From positions 28,805,645-28,869,644 of the forward strand of contig OV121088.1 of assembly GCA_921293015.1 (NCBI GenBank): a DNA stretch of 64,000 nucleotides, read 5' to 3'. Below the pieces are notes generated by a model. It ran no database searches. It saw only the letters and a list, made by a program, of their open reading frames with translations, and was not told the DNA's origin. The translations under genes were made by a program, and so were the position numbers. The stretch is from Phorcus lineatus (taxonomy: Eukaryota > Mollusca > Gastropoda > Trochida > Trochidae). Positions within the stretch are counted from its first letter, which is position 1; the number at the start of each line of letters is the position of its first letter. Positions 23,312 through 33,333 of this stretch are shown here, in pieces.

Positions 23312-23580
23312 GGGGGGGGGGGGGGGGGGGGGGGGGAATAGCGGAGTGGTGATCGAGCGCGTTCGCCTTCTGATCAAGAGGTCCGCGGTCAGATTCCCGC
23401 CAGGGGCTCGACCACATTGTCTGCAGTGAAGCAGTGTTCAACATGCAGTAAGGTAGCGCAGTACCACACAGGCTTCGTTAGTTACAGCCTATGCATAGCT
23501 ACAGTGGCGATGCGGGCTTTCTTCCTGTAATATTACTTGCATCTGTGAAATACATATACTCCCAAATCACCTCACCTAAC
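23312..23580 (+). mobile_element. diverged full-length SINE preceded by 25-G tract
   Basis: Twenty-five consecutive G (23312-23336) run directly into the SINE head (AATAGCGGAGTGGTGATCGAG). The B-box is altered (GGTCAGATTCCC). The body retains TTGTCTGCAGTGAAG, GCGGGCTTTC and the tail AATCACCTCACCTAACG. The poly-G seems to have grown from the SINE's G-rich 5' end (other copies read GCGGGGGCAGG). Unit sequence resumes after the tail. Confidence 0.85.
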
Positions 23581-24464
23581 GTCAGTTTTTAGAAAACAAC
23601 AGCAGAATGTGACAGCCAGCTAATCTTACTTTCATAAGGATAAATGTCAGGATTCTATTCAACATAAACATTAAAAGAGTACAGTGTGTTTATACTTCAT
23701 TGATGTTTCTTTTGAAATTGAAAGTTTTTCGATGATTGTTTCTTATGAAATTTTATCTACGAAATTTCTTTTCAAATATGCTAATTTGTATCTAGAAAAC
23801 TATCAAAGACACTACGTAAACACTGTCTCAAGTATAACGCAACTTAGTTGTCACAACATATTTTGTAGAAATGATCATCAAAGAATAAAAATATAATTTT
23901 CTATTTCGTTTTACTTCAAGGGTTAAGAAAAGAAAAAAAACATTTGTATCATATGAGAACACTTTTACAAATAAAGTAGAGTTTTTGAACCTGACTATAC
24001 AGAATTTTCTTTTCAGTTTCGGTTTTCGGAATAGAGAGTAGTTATTGATGCTACTGCAAAGAGTCCAATGTTTGAAGGCTGGTATATTAAACGAAATTCA
24101 GTAAATTTGTGTGGGAGTGAACATTTTAGAATTAGATTGTGATTCCTTCTGTAGAGGGACCAGAGCCCTATTACACAGCTTATAATAGAATTTATACAAA
24201 GGAACACATAATCCATAGGTTATAAATATATTAAATATAACATATTCTAGATATAAAGATAACATTAATTGTTTGAATTTGAGTGTTCTCAAATCCATCA
24301 TGTCTAAGGTAAATTAAATATTGACATATTAAACAAACATGTGACATTTGGGATTTTTGTTGTGATTGATTTGATAACAACCAAGTTAAATTTCCTCCAC
24401 CATGCCCTTGTGTTTGAGGTGATAAAAGTATGGGTTACAAAACTCCCGGAGGGTGATATGAAAG

Positions 24465-24695
24465 AAAGAGTTCTGCAGTAGAGAACTGTTCTACACGCAG
24501 TCACGTTTGGGTGCAATGCTACACTGAAATTCAGCGCAGTACCACTCATGGTTCGCTAGATCCAGCCGATGCTCACAGGTTCCACCGCAATGAAAGTTTT
24601 GCGGGCTTTCTCCCTGCAATAATACTAGCAGCCGCGATATAAGTGAAATAATATTGAAAGCGGCGTTAAACACCAACTCACCTCACCTCACCTAG
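24465..24695 (+). mobile_element. 5'-truncated SINE
   Basis: The SINE body starts at CTGCAGTAGAGAACTGTTCT, with GGGTGCAATGCTACACTGA, GCGGGCTTTCTCCCTGCAAT, GCCGCGATATAAGTGAAAT and the CACCTCACCTCACCT tail. The tRNA-like head is missing. No clear target duplication was read. Confidence 0.88.
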
Positions 24696-26269
24696 ATTAT
24701 ATGGCCAAAACATGCATTAAACATGGTTTTATTTATTTGATCCCTTCAAAGATTCTGTCTTGAGTGAAACTGTTCTGCTCGTAAATCCTGTCTTCCTTAT
24801 GTGTATCACTTCTTAATGGCCTTCAAAGACTATAGTTTCCCTCAAGTAAAACAAAAATGTGTTGTTTTATACAAGAATTTGAATGGAACTGATCAGTCAT
24901 GGTCCTGTAGGTGGGTTTCTAAATTAGATATGGTTTTAAATTGGACAGAATTAAACTTAGTGCGAGAGAATGCATCTGCATAAAATGAATAATGATATGA
25001 TTTTTAGAATAACATTTAAATATTGTAAAAAGAATAAGAAGTCGTGTAGTAGTTTCAAACATCATGTTTTTCTTAATCCATCAGTTGGTAATTATCTCAT
25101 GTCGGTTACCAGTGTTATGTGATCAGTGCCAATGTGTGTTTATAGGCCTCATTGAATAGAAACCTGTTTCTTGTACCAGGAGAGGGATCGATGTCAGAAA
25201 TGAATTCTCCCTCGAGGGAGAAGGTCAAGTTAACCAAGCGTCCCAAGAGAGCAATAATCGTGTCAATGTTGTGACAATCCACAACCAGAAAACTGTCACT
25301 AGTTCCATGGCTCGTTACTTTCTCCAATAATTAGCATGAATGGTATTTCGTGAATCAATAACTAAATAAGTACAGAAAATAACAGGGTGGTAATAATGAG
25401 GCAGCCCAGTTTGAGTGGTATACATGTACGTGATCCAACTTTTTTCGCCTCCAAAATAAAACAAATTTGAATATCGTCCTCAAGATTGCTGTTTTCTGAT
25501 ATTTATTTGGAAGGTGGGGACAATTGATACAAATTTTCTATTTGTAACTGGGTTTTTCAAGTCACACAGTCAGAAAAAACAAAAAGGTAGACATTTAACC
25601 TATTTACAAGAACCCTAAATAACATGCAAAATTTATTCTGCAGACAAAAACATATGCGCAGATTATAGCTTGGTAGACTAATAGCAAAGCTGTAAAGGCA
25701 CTATTCTTAATTTCACTGACTCAAAGGCACACCATTGAAGTAGTAAAATGCCACTCAAAGTAATCTCATAACTTTAAACAACTAGTTCTTTCCCCCGATA
25801 TTTGGTTAATAAATGTTTCTCCCACTGGAAAAGCAAGTTGGAATACGAAATGTTAAAGAAAGAAGAACTGTCAAGTGTGTTTAAGAATCAAGTTCATGTT
25901 CTATCAGCAGTGGAGAATAACAATTCCAGACATATGCTCTCTTAGGAAAAGAAAGCATTCACTTGTTAAGTTCATAGCTTGTAGCCTACATTTACATCTA
26001 CGAAGGGGGTCGATAAGTAGTGTTTATGGAACTAAGAGAAAGAAGGCATTCAATTCAAGGAATTCAAATCAATTTAATTTTCAACACAGTCCCCCTTAAA
26101 TGCGATACACTTCTGACGTCGATGTTGTAGAGTTCTGTTAATGTCTTTGCCTTGAATGTGTAACTGATATGTGGCTGTAATGGCTTTGTCGTCGGATTTG
26201 GAAATAGACACTGACAGAAAGTGCGTAAATCAAGGATGGATGCAGAAGAAGTTAGAACCCACATGACAT

Positions 26270-26740
26270 AGCAATAACTGATGTGTGCACTGAAAAATTG
26301 TCCTGAAAGAAATCACATCTTCTTTAATCTTTTTTCACATGATGTGTCTTATATGCTTTTAATTAGGTGTCAAACCTTTTGCATGCGTGCACTGAAAAAT
26401 TGTCCTGAAAGAAATCACATCTTCTTTAATCTTTTTTCACATGATGTGTCTTATATGCTTTTAATTAGGTGTCAAACCTTTTGCACCCATCGTGGTAAAA
26501 CCTTTGTCATTTTTCCATTCAATGATTATCAGATCATGGATTTTTTACCATTTCAGGTAATACCAACGTTTTTGGTCAACCTGAACGTGGTTAGCAATCA
26601 ACTCTGTGTCGGTCACACATGAACTCAGCTGACAAACTTTTGATTGTAACATATGACGGAGCATCATTCCCAAATGTTTAAACCATTTCACCATGACTGG
26701 CTATCATCATTTTACTTATGTGATGTGCAAAAATCTCTTA
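26270..26740 (-). pseudogene. mariner transposase relic, copy in unit 3
   Basis: Minus-strand translation across frames gives HGEMV, PSYVTIKSLSAEF, and a PRSG-PKTL-like stretch, matching the same mariner HTH region as in units 1 and 2. It is heavily decayed and interrupted by the 102-bp duplication. Confidence 0.6.
26285..26486. repeat. perfect 102-bp tandem duplication
   Basis: GTGCACTGAAAAATTGTCCT and the following sequence to CAAACCTTTTGCA are repeated with no difference seen (26285-26386, 26387-26486). Identity here contrasts with the strong divergence of the enclosing unit, so the event is recent or an assembly artefact. The 113-codon ORF across it is not considered a gene. Confidence 0.93.
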
Positions 26741-28929
26741 AAAGACATGAGCCAGTCATGATACCAATACAATTATGGATCGGCTGAATACGAATTTTCA
26801 TTGCTTGGTTATGAAAGAATTTGTAAATATCAACGAAACAAGACAGAGGAAACATGTTATGATAAGACCTTTCGTCACCACTGAAAATTGACGGTAATTA
26901 ATTCTGTAAAGGTTAAATTTCGACTACCCAATGTTAAACCACACTCCAAATAATTGCCTAGATATAGAGAGAAAATATTTTCGAAATACTTTCTGAAGAG
27001 CATGGGTTCCAATATGAGTTTATGGTAATTTACGATATAATTTATAATAATTTTGATAATAGACTTTACGTTTCATTTACTTAAGGAGGCCACTTGCGTG
27101 GAATACGCAAAGTTCAATAAACTGAAGGAATGAAATGTCTTCATTTCATGCATATAAATTACCCTATTTTTTAAAAGTTTATTTTCAAATTACACTCAGT
27201 CACGATATTTGAGATTTAACTTTTTTAGACTAGGCAATTCGGTTTAAAAATATCGGTTCATGAAAACGATTTTAAATTTATATATAGGATTTTAAAAGTT
27301 TGATATTCTGTCCATGTCTGCAGTATTTTGTCTGAGTAATTTGGTTGTCTCTTGAAATGAAACTCTCGTTTTAGTAATCACCACGTCGAAGCCAACTAGC
27401 CTTATTTTTAAAAGATAAAGGATTCTGTACAGCATAAACATTTACGATTAAACGGCGTGTATACTACTTTAATGTTTCTTTTGAAATATTAACCTTATCT
27501 TTCAATTTATTTTTCAAATTAGATAACTTATATTTCAAGAAAAACATTTGAGAAATACCTTTTCTTAGTTGTTTTTTTTAATTTGCTAATTTATAACTAA
27601 AAACCTTTTGAGGACACGGGGAGAATTTAAAAACATAAACTGTCATTTCACTGAGATGTGAAATCTAAGGGAAACCATCTTTAAAGAATGAAAAAATCCC
27701 AATTATCTTTTGCCTTCAAAAGTGAAGAATATAACAGTGGCATGTTTTGAGATCAATTTTTAAAATAAATTTTATTGTCAGAGCATTCAAAGAGTCAAAT
27801 GTTTTGTAAGCCAATATATATTAAGGATACAAGAAAATTACACAAGTTATACAAAAAGACACATGTGCCATAAAATAGAACAATATTCAACATTCAAGAA
27901 TATTTTCAAAATACATTTTGCATTTTTTTCTTCAAGAAGTTAAAAAAATTGCCAGAAGGTCAACAGTATCTGGATTTGCAGAACAATTTAGTTTGAATTC
28001 TTCTATTGTTGACTGGTTGTAGTAGTCTTGTTAGGTCTGCCATCTAAGATAAACATAATAAGAAACCAAAACAATTCATTTAAGGACGGTTGAATTTTCT
28101 TAGATTGATTTTTATGACAACCAAGTAAACCTTATCATCCCCTACCATTACCTTTAGTGTGAGGTAATAACTTCCCTCCAAATTAAAACAAAAATGCATT
28201 TTGTATTCAAGAACTTGAAGGGAAGCTTCGTTGGTGCAGTATAAGTTAGACACAACGCAAGCATAGAAAAGGTATTATCTTCCAGCTTGATATTTCGAAA
28301 CTCTCCCAAGTGCATTTCCGAAAATATGACTCTACAGGTTCTTTGCATGCAAACGTGATCGGTCTATCAAGCCTATCAATTATGGTCCTGTAGGAGTGTT
28401 TGTAAATTAGTTATGGGTTTTATATTGGGCTCATTTGGAGCTCAATTCCATGTTTCATCGCCTGTCTACAGTTTCTGTGTTGTAATCAGGACTCTGAATG
28501 TATGCGTCTGAGGATTTGGTAGGGTAATGAGCAAACATATGTCTGACGAAAGACGTAGGACTGCCCCAATGGGAAAACAAGATAAAAATATTACTGTTTC
28601 CAAGTTCATTAATCAGACATTTGGCGAAAACCTAAAAACTTGTAATGCAACTTAGTGCCATGGGAACAAATCGTCTGCATAAAATGAATAATAGCAGGAT
28701 TTTAAGATTGACATGTAAATATGGTAAAACTATCAGTATTTTGAATTTTTGTCTGTCGACTTTTCTTTTAGACGACTTCGATGCTGGGGTAATATGATAT
28801 TTTAGAAAAGTCTAATTTTAGATAGTATTGCAAGTGTTTTTTGTTTCAACCAAATAATTCTTTTACGTCAAACTTTAGCCTAGTTGTCCACGGCAATCAT
28901 TCATTCTCGACATCAGGACTTATGTCCAA

Positions 28930-29762
28930 GAGTACAAGTCAACCCCGGCCGCAACATCCTTTTGAAATACATCAAAGTCCTGGGAAACAAACATTTAGAC
29001 TACAAAATTATAAAGTTTTGGAATCTGTCCACATTTATCGTTTTAATTCTTCTATGAATCAAGATTAAGTTTATTACCTACCATCAGTTTATTATCATTT
29101 AATTAAAACCAATCAACCGTTACTTCCTCTGTGAATTTGGCTTCCTCTCATGCATTGTGTTGTTATCCTCATTTATATAACCGCAATTGGCTTATTTCCA
29201 CAGTATATCAGTGTTTGTCAGATCAATTTATTCAAAAGTGGCAGGCCGACCTGACAAATTCCCATAAAGGTTCAATGAATAATCTTTTAAAGCCCTATTT
29301 TGGGGGAGAAAGTTATATTTATCTCCCCTGTAAACTGTCAACCCCTATTCTAAATGTTCGTACAAGTAACCATTTTCTACCTGTGGAGACTGGCCGTTGG
29401 TCTATTATTGAAGACATATACCGTTTTTGTAAACTTTGTAATCTACAAACTGTTGGGGACGAGTATCACTATCTAATTATCTGTCCATATTTCTTAAAAC
29501 AAAGAGATTGTTACTTCAAAGAATTTTATTATATGAATCCAAGCTATAGTAAGTTAAAATTGTTACTAGGAACCCCTTCCAAAAAGAAGTATTCCGAACT
29601 AAGGAAATTAGCAACATTCATTTCAATTATATGTAACACTTTCAAAACTTGATTACTCAATGTATACAATATGCACAGCCAATATGTCATATATGTTATG
29701 TGGAATTTTTCATGTACCACGGTGAGTGGTTATTATGAAATAAAGATTGACTGATTGATTGA
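28930..29762 (+). mobile_element. LINE 3' end with TGAT tail
   Basis: The 173-codon ORF (29131-29652) carries CKLCNLQTVGDEYHYLIICP, then YFLKQRD and an FI-I-TFK end. This is the Cys/His zinc-knuckle-like C-terminus of CR1/L2/Jockey-type LINEs (C..CN...DE.HYL..CP.F...R). Frameshifted upstream sequence (GKQTFRLQNYKVLESV, about 28990) may be the preceding part. After the stop there is ATGAAATAAAG and a GATTGACTGATTGATTGA tail. The reverse-transcriptase core is lost. It begins where unit 3 stops, so this region marks the end of the triplication. Confidence 0.82.
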
Positions 29763-29763
29763 A

Positions 29764-29818
29764 GAAACAAACAATTGCATTAACAACAAACAATTGCATT
29801 AACATCAACCAACATCAA
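29764..29818. repeat. 19-bp minisatellite, left part
   Basis: Same ACAATTGCATTAACAACAA unit as at 30425-30830, separated from it by a LINE insertion. It begins directly at the TGAT tail of the LINE to its left. Confidence 0.85.
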
Positions 29819-30424
29819 GCTTGTTGACAATGATAAATGCACATTTTGTAAACATTCCTCAGAAGATATCTCACATGTATATTTTGACTGTGAATTTGTA
29901 AAGAACTTTTGGCAAGACTTGGAAATGTTTATTAATAATCATCTTCATTTTAACATCATACTTACAAAATTTTATGTCACCTTTGGAGTTAGCTCCCACA
30001 ATAAAATACTTAATCATATAATACTTTTAGCCAAAAGATTTATCTATGTCTCAAGTATAAAACAAAATGTACTCTCTTCTGAGGAGTTTCTAAAATATTT
30101 AAAAATGACATGTTCAATTGAAAAATTTATTGCTAGGAAGAATAACAGATTAGAAATGTTTACTGAGAAATGGAACCAGTTGCTAATAATTCTAGGCATT
30201 GAATGAAGCTCTCATAAAATATTAACCCACAGTGTCCATACAGCCTTCTCATGTTGTCCTGACTCACTGCAAACTTTACATATGTTAATAACATGAATAT
30301 TGTATCTTACCTCTGTTAACAACGATTAGATAACTGCCTTTGTAAACGGATTTGCCTATTCATGTAACTTGTATAAATGATTTGAAATGGAATAAAAAAA
30401 AAAAAAATAAAAAAAATTAAAAAA
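29819..30424 (+). mobile_element. 5'-truncated L1/Tx1-like LINE inserted in minisatellite
   Basis: The open frame to 30206 begins near KCTFCKHSSEDISHVYFDCE, then FVKNFWQDLEMF, and ends KWNQLLIILGIE. The C.FC....E...H.F..C..V..FW block is the C-terminal cysteine motif of L1/Tx1-clade LINEs. A 3' UTR and an A-rich tail (about 30388-30424) follow. Minisatellite sequence (CAATTGCATTAACATCA) lies on both sides, so the element landed inside the array; the flanking match may be a target duplication or simply the repeat. Confidence 0.82.
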
Positions 30425-30830
30425 ACAATTGCATTAACATCATCCACTTGCATTAACAACAAACAATTGAATTAACATCAACCACTTGCATCAACAACAA
30501 ACAATTGCATTAACAACAAACAACTGCATTTACAACAAACAACTGCATTGACAACAAACAATTGCATTAACATCAACCACTTGCATAAACAACAAACAAT
30601 TGCATTAACATCAACCACTTGCATTAATAACAAACAACTGCATTTACAACAATCAATTGCATTAACATCAACCACTTGCATTAACAACAAACAATTGCAT
30701 TAACATCAAACAATTGCATTAACATCAACCACTTGCATCAACAACAAACAATTGTATTAACATCAACCACTTGCATAAACAACAAACAGTTGCATTAACA
30801 ACAATCAATTGCATTAACAACAAACAATCA
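30425..30830. repeat. 19-bp minisatellite, main array
   Basis: About 21 units of 19 bp based on ACAATTGCATTAACAACAA, with variants (CCACTTGCATTAACATCAA, ACAACTGCATTTACAACAA) in an irregular higher-order pattern. The minus-strand ORF across it is a repeat artefact. Confidence 0.93.
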
Positions 30831-31288
30831 CCATATAAATTAACCTTATTAACTGCATGATCTTAATAATATCTCTGTTCTCAACCTACTCAATTGTCCA
30901 AACCTATTCCCATTTATATATGAGTTCACTCTCAAAATCATGTCAAATAATCACTTGCTTGATAAGGGTGACGCAAATTTGCAAATAAAGTAGGTAATAA
31001 ATCCATATAACTAATTCTCTATTCTGAATATAAGGTTTGAGATAATTCAAATGACATAATTCGATTTTTTAAGATAAATTATTCCGCGAAACGTAGCATA
31101 CAACAATACAATAATGTCGAAGTAACATCAAGATTGGAATTCCCAGCTGTTCTAATATAGAAAGCTCTCTCGAAGTTCTCGAAAGATAACCCTCGTCCTA
31201 TTACTCTAAATTAAAACGGAAACGATGTTGTTAATGTTCGTCACAAAGAAGACTTATAAACTGCGGTACGTTCAAGAGTTCAGGCCCC

Positions 31289-31400
31289 GGGCCCCCCTTT
31301 CACAAAGCAACCTTTACTAAGGTTAACCTTAACTCCCAAACTTTAACATCGCACTAAGGTTACCTTAAGGACTTACGATCACGATTGTGAAAGGAGGCCC
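31289..31400. mobile_element. 112-bp palindromic MITE (GGGCCC...GGCCC)
   Basis: Ends GGGCCCCCCTTTCACAA and TTGTGAAAGGAGGCCC are inverted repeats. The interior has CTAAGGTTAACCTTAACTC and CTAAGGTTACCTTAAGGAC, which are partly self-complementary. Compact palindromic elements of this style (CCCTTTCACAAAGC... GTGAAAGG) are familiar in marine invertebrate genomes. Target-site duplication not resolved. Confidence 0.7.
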
Positions 31401-31509
31401 AGTTACACTTTAACGTTTAGCATGTCCGGGTTTCGTATTAAAACATGTTGTATTTTACCTTACTTGTTTCGCATATTGAGCGAACTGATTTATCTTCGCA
31501 TTCATTTCG

Positions 31510-32124
31510 ATTCGAGGACAAAAGCCCACCCGGACAGAAGCCCACCCGGACAGAAGCCCACCCGGACAGAAGCCCACCCGGACAGAAGCCCATCCTGACA
31601 AAAGCCCACACTAAACCTCAATATACTAGGACAAAAGCCCACACTTGTTTATGATATTTTATTATTCAAAAAAATACAAGGACACAACAGGAGTATAACA
31701 GCACTAACAACTTGTGAATACTGAATATGTAATATTCATGACTAGAATTGACTCAAGCCAATTTATTGTCAACACACTGCAGTGTGACATTGAGGTGAAA
31801 CACTTACCTTAGAGTAATTACTTTTGACTCAAGCCAATTTATTGTCAACACACTGCACTGCCATACTATTGGTATTCATTCATTGACCAGTGACAATTAT
31901 AGTAATCACTTAAGATTTAATCTCTTTCAAGACACCACTGATCATGTCACAACATCTTAGTATTTTACACTCATATACGTACATCAATATATAATTCTCA
32001 TATGATTGGTGGGCTTTTGTCCACATACTAAAAAATAGGTGTGGGTTTTTATCCGGGTGGGGTTTTGTCCTATGGGCTTTTGTCCTTGTGGGGTTTTGTC
32101 CGGGTGGGCTTTTGTCCGGACACC
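31510..32124. mobile_element. element with inverted arrays of a 16-bp repeat
   Basis: The left end (31516-31640) is an array of AAGCCCACCCGGACAG units. The right end (32008-32117) is the same array inverted and more diverged. The outermost motif is GGACAAAAGCCCACC at one end and its complement at the other. TTCATTTCG flanks the whole (31501-31509 and 32125-32133), a probable 9-bp target duplication, although 6-7 bases separate it from the clear inverted repeat. Internally, GACTCAAGCCAATTTATTGT occurs twice, 78 bp apart (about 31749 and 31827). No coding capacity. A 9-bp duplication hints at a MULE-type element. Confidence 0.75.
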
Positions 32125-32714
32125 TTCATTTCGTATGGGATGCGTATGAGATGCACATAATTTGCGTATCACTACCGTGTTGTTGCAGATAAGTGCAGTG
32201 CGCATGCTAGACATACTCAAGAAGCACAAAGCTTTTGTACCTCGCATGTTTTGCATACATTTACTAACTTCAAGGTCTGCGTACAATTATAAAGATTATT
32301 TCAAGGCTGTTTTGTCTTTAGGTTGTAACTGAAACTATTCTTGATCATTGATCAAAATCAGTCACCTTTGTCTAAAAGCCATGGTCATAACCTGGACTTG
32401 GACGTGCATTCCTTCTTATTCTCTTATGAACGAAGGAGATATTGGATAACACCAGCAATGGCATTTCGTTTGTTTCGATCCAGTTGTGGAATCATCTCCA
32501 TAAAGCAGACACTCGCGAATATGCCCTCACCAAGCAGACACTTAATTGTTTTTAATTAATGATAACTAAATAAAATATTTTTATTGAAGTAAACAAAACA
32601 AGGGAGAGTAATTTCAGTACCGATTTTCCTGATGAATTTTACCCGGGATGACTGTGGAGAGTATGGGAACAGAAAGCCATGGTTGACCGAGGACAGACGT
32701 AAGTGAATACTTAA

Positions 32715-33329
32715 AGGCACTAGTGCACGCTTTTATGGTTTAAATGGCTATTTAAAGGTTTACGAGGACTTATGTATTCACTTAAACTTTCTATCGATGC
32801 AATGAAATACTAAACATTCTTTACAATTTACCTGCAATCAACAATGAAAACGTTAAGACAGCTGCTGTCGGCTTGGTCATATAAAAATCTATGGTTAGCT
32901 GTGCACAAAACGGATAAATTATTGACACTTGGAAACGGCTGAACTAGTACTGTGTGCAGCTATTGAATTTACCTAAACTCTGAACTGAGAAAAAAATCAT
33001 GAAATATGTTTTATGAAAGCAATGTTGTAAATTAACCGATTCAATAACACAGCATTGTTATTAGATTGACCATAGCGGCTGCCGTTTCCGCTTTTCTGGT
33101 TATGAGCAAAATCTTAATATTTCCGTTATCGTAGTTCATCCGGATTTAATGTAACGTAACATTAAATACTTCCGGCCTTTAGAAATCCAATAGACTACCT
33201 GAATACGTAGATATTTGTTAAATAACTTACGAGGTAGATTACTTAAGTTAGGATAGTGAGTAATATCGATAGATATGCAGTATCTGTGCATTCGTTGTGT
33301 CTACGAAATATTGGCGTGCACTAGTGCGT
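32715..33329 (+). mobile_element. TTAA-flanked MITE, copy 1 (615 bp)
   Basis: Begins AGGCACTAGTGCACGCTTTT and ends GGCGTGCACTAGTGCG; the ends are inverted repeats of about 14 bp. It is bounded by TTAA on both sides (32711-32714, 33330-33333). A second copy lies in reverse orientation at 52727-53348. TTAA target choice is typical of piggyBac-type elements, but the ends lack the common CCC start, so superfamily is tentative. No transposase. Confidence 0.92.
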
Positions 33330-33333
33330 TTAA

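Larger units (their letters stand above)
20215..25160. repeat. large tandem unit, copy 2 of 3
   Basis: Second copy, recognised by the same ordered anchors: CCCTCGAGACAGAA (about 20265), AGATTTAGACTATTTTC (about 20975), AAAGTAACTTTTTC, the mariner relic (21420-21790), the TTGGTCACGATATTTGAG block (about 23135), and the terminal ATCTGCATAAAATGAAT (about 24970). This copy took the most insertions: three SINEs and an inverted-repeat MITE. Subtracting these leaves roughly 3.7 kb. Confidence 0.85.
25161..28738. repeat. large tandem unit, copy 3 of 3 (3' end truncated)
   Basis: Third copy with the same anchors: CCCTCGAGGGAGAAG (about 25210), GTAGACATTTAACCTATTT (about 25580), the mariner relic (26270-26740), CAGTCACGATATTTGAG (about 27205) and AATCAGGACTCTGAATG (about 28485). 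It breaks off at TCAGTATTTT (28738), about 120 bp short of the point where copies 1 and 2 join the next unit. It has no SINE insertion but contains a 102-bp perfect internal duplication. Confidence 0.85.

Noticed and set aside
30425-30830. CRISPR-like repeat array
   Set aside because: The units are directly adjacent 19-bp repeats without unique spacers, in a eukaryotic, LINE-rich context; it is a minisatellite.
31445-31654. ORF with TRTEAHPDRSPPGQKP repeats
   Set aside because: The peptide repeat is a translation of the 16-bp DNA repeat at the end of a mobile element.
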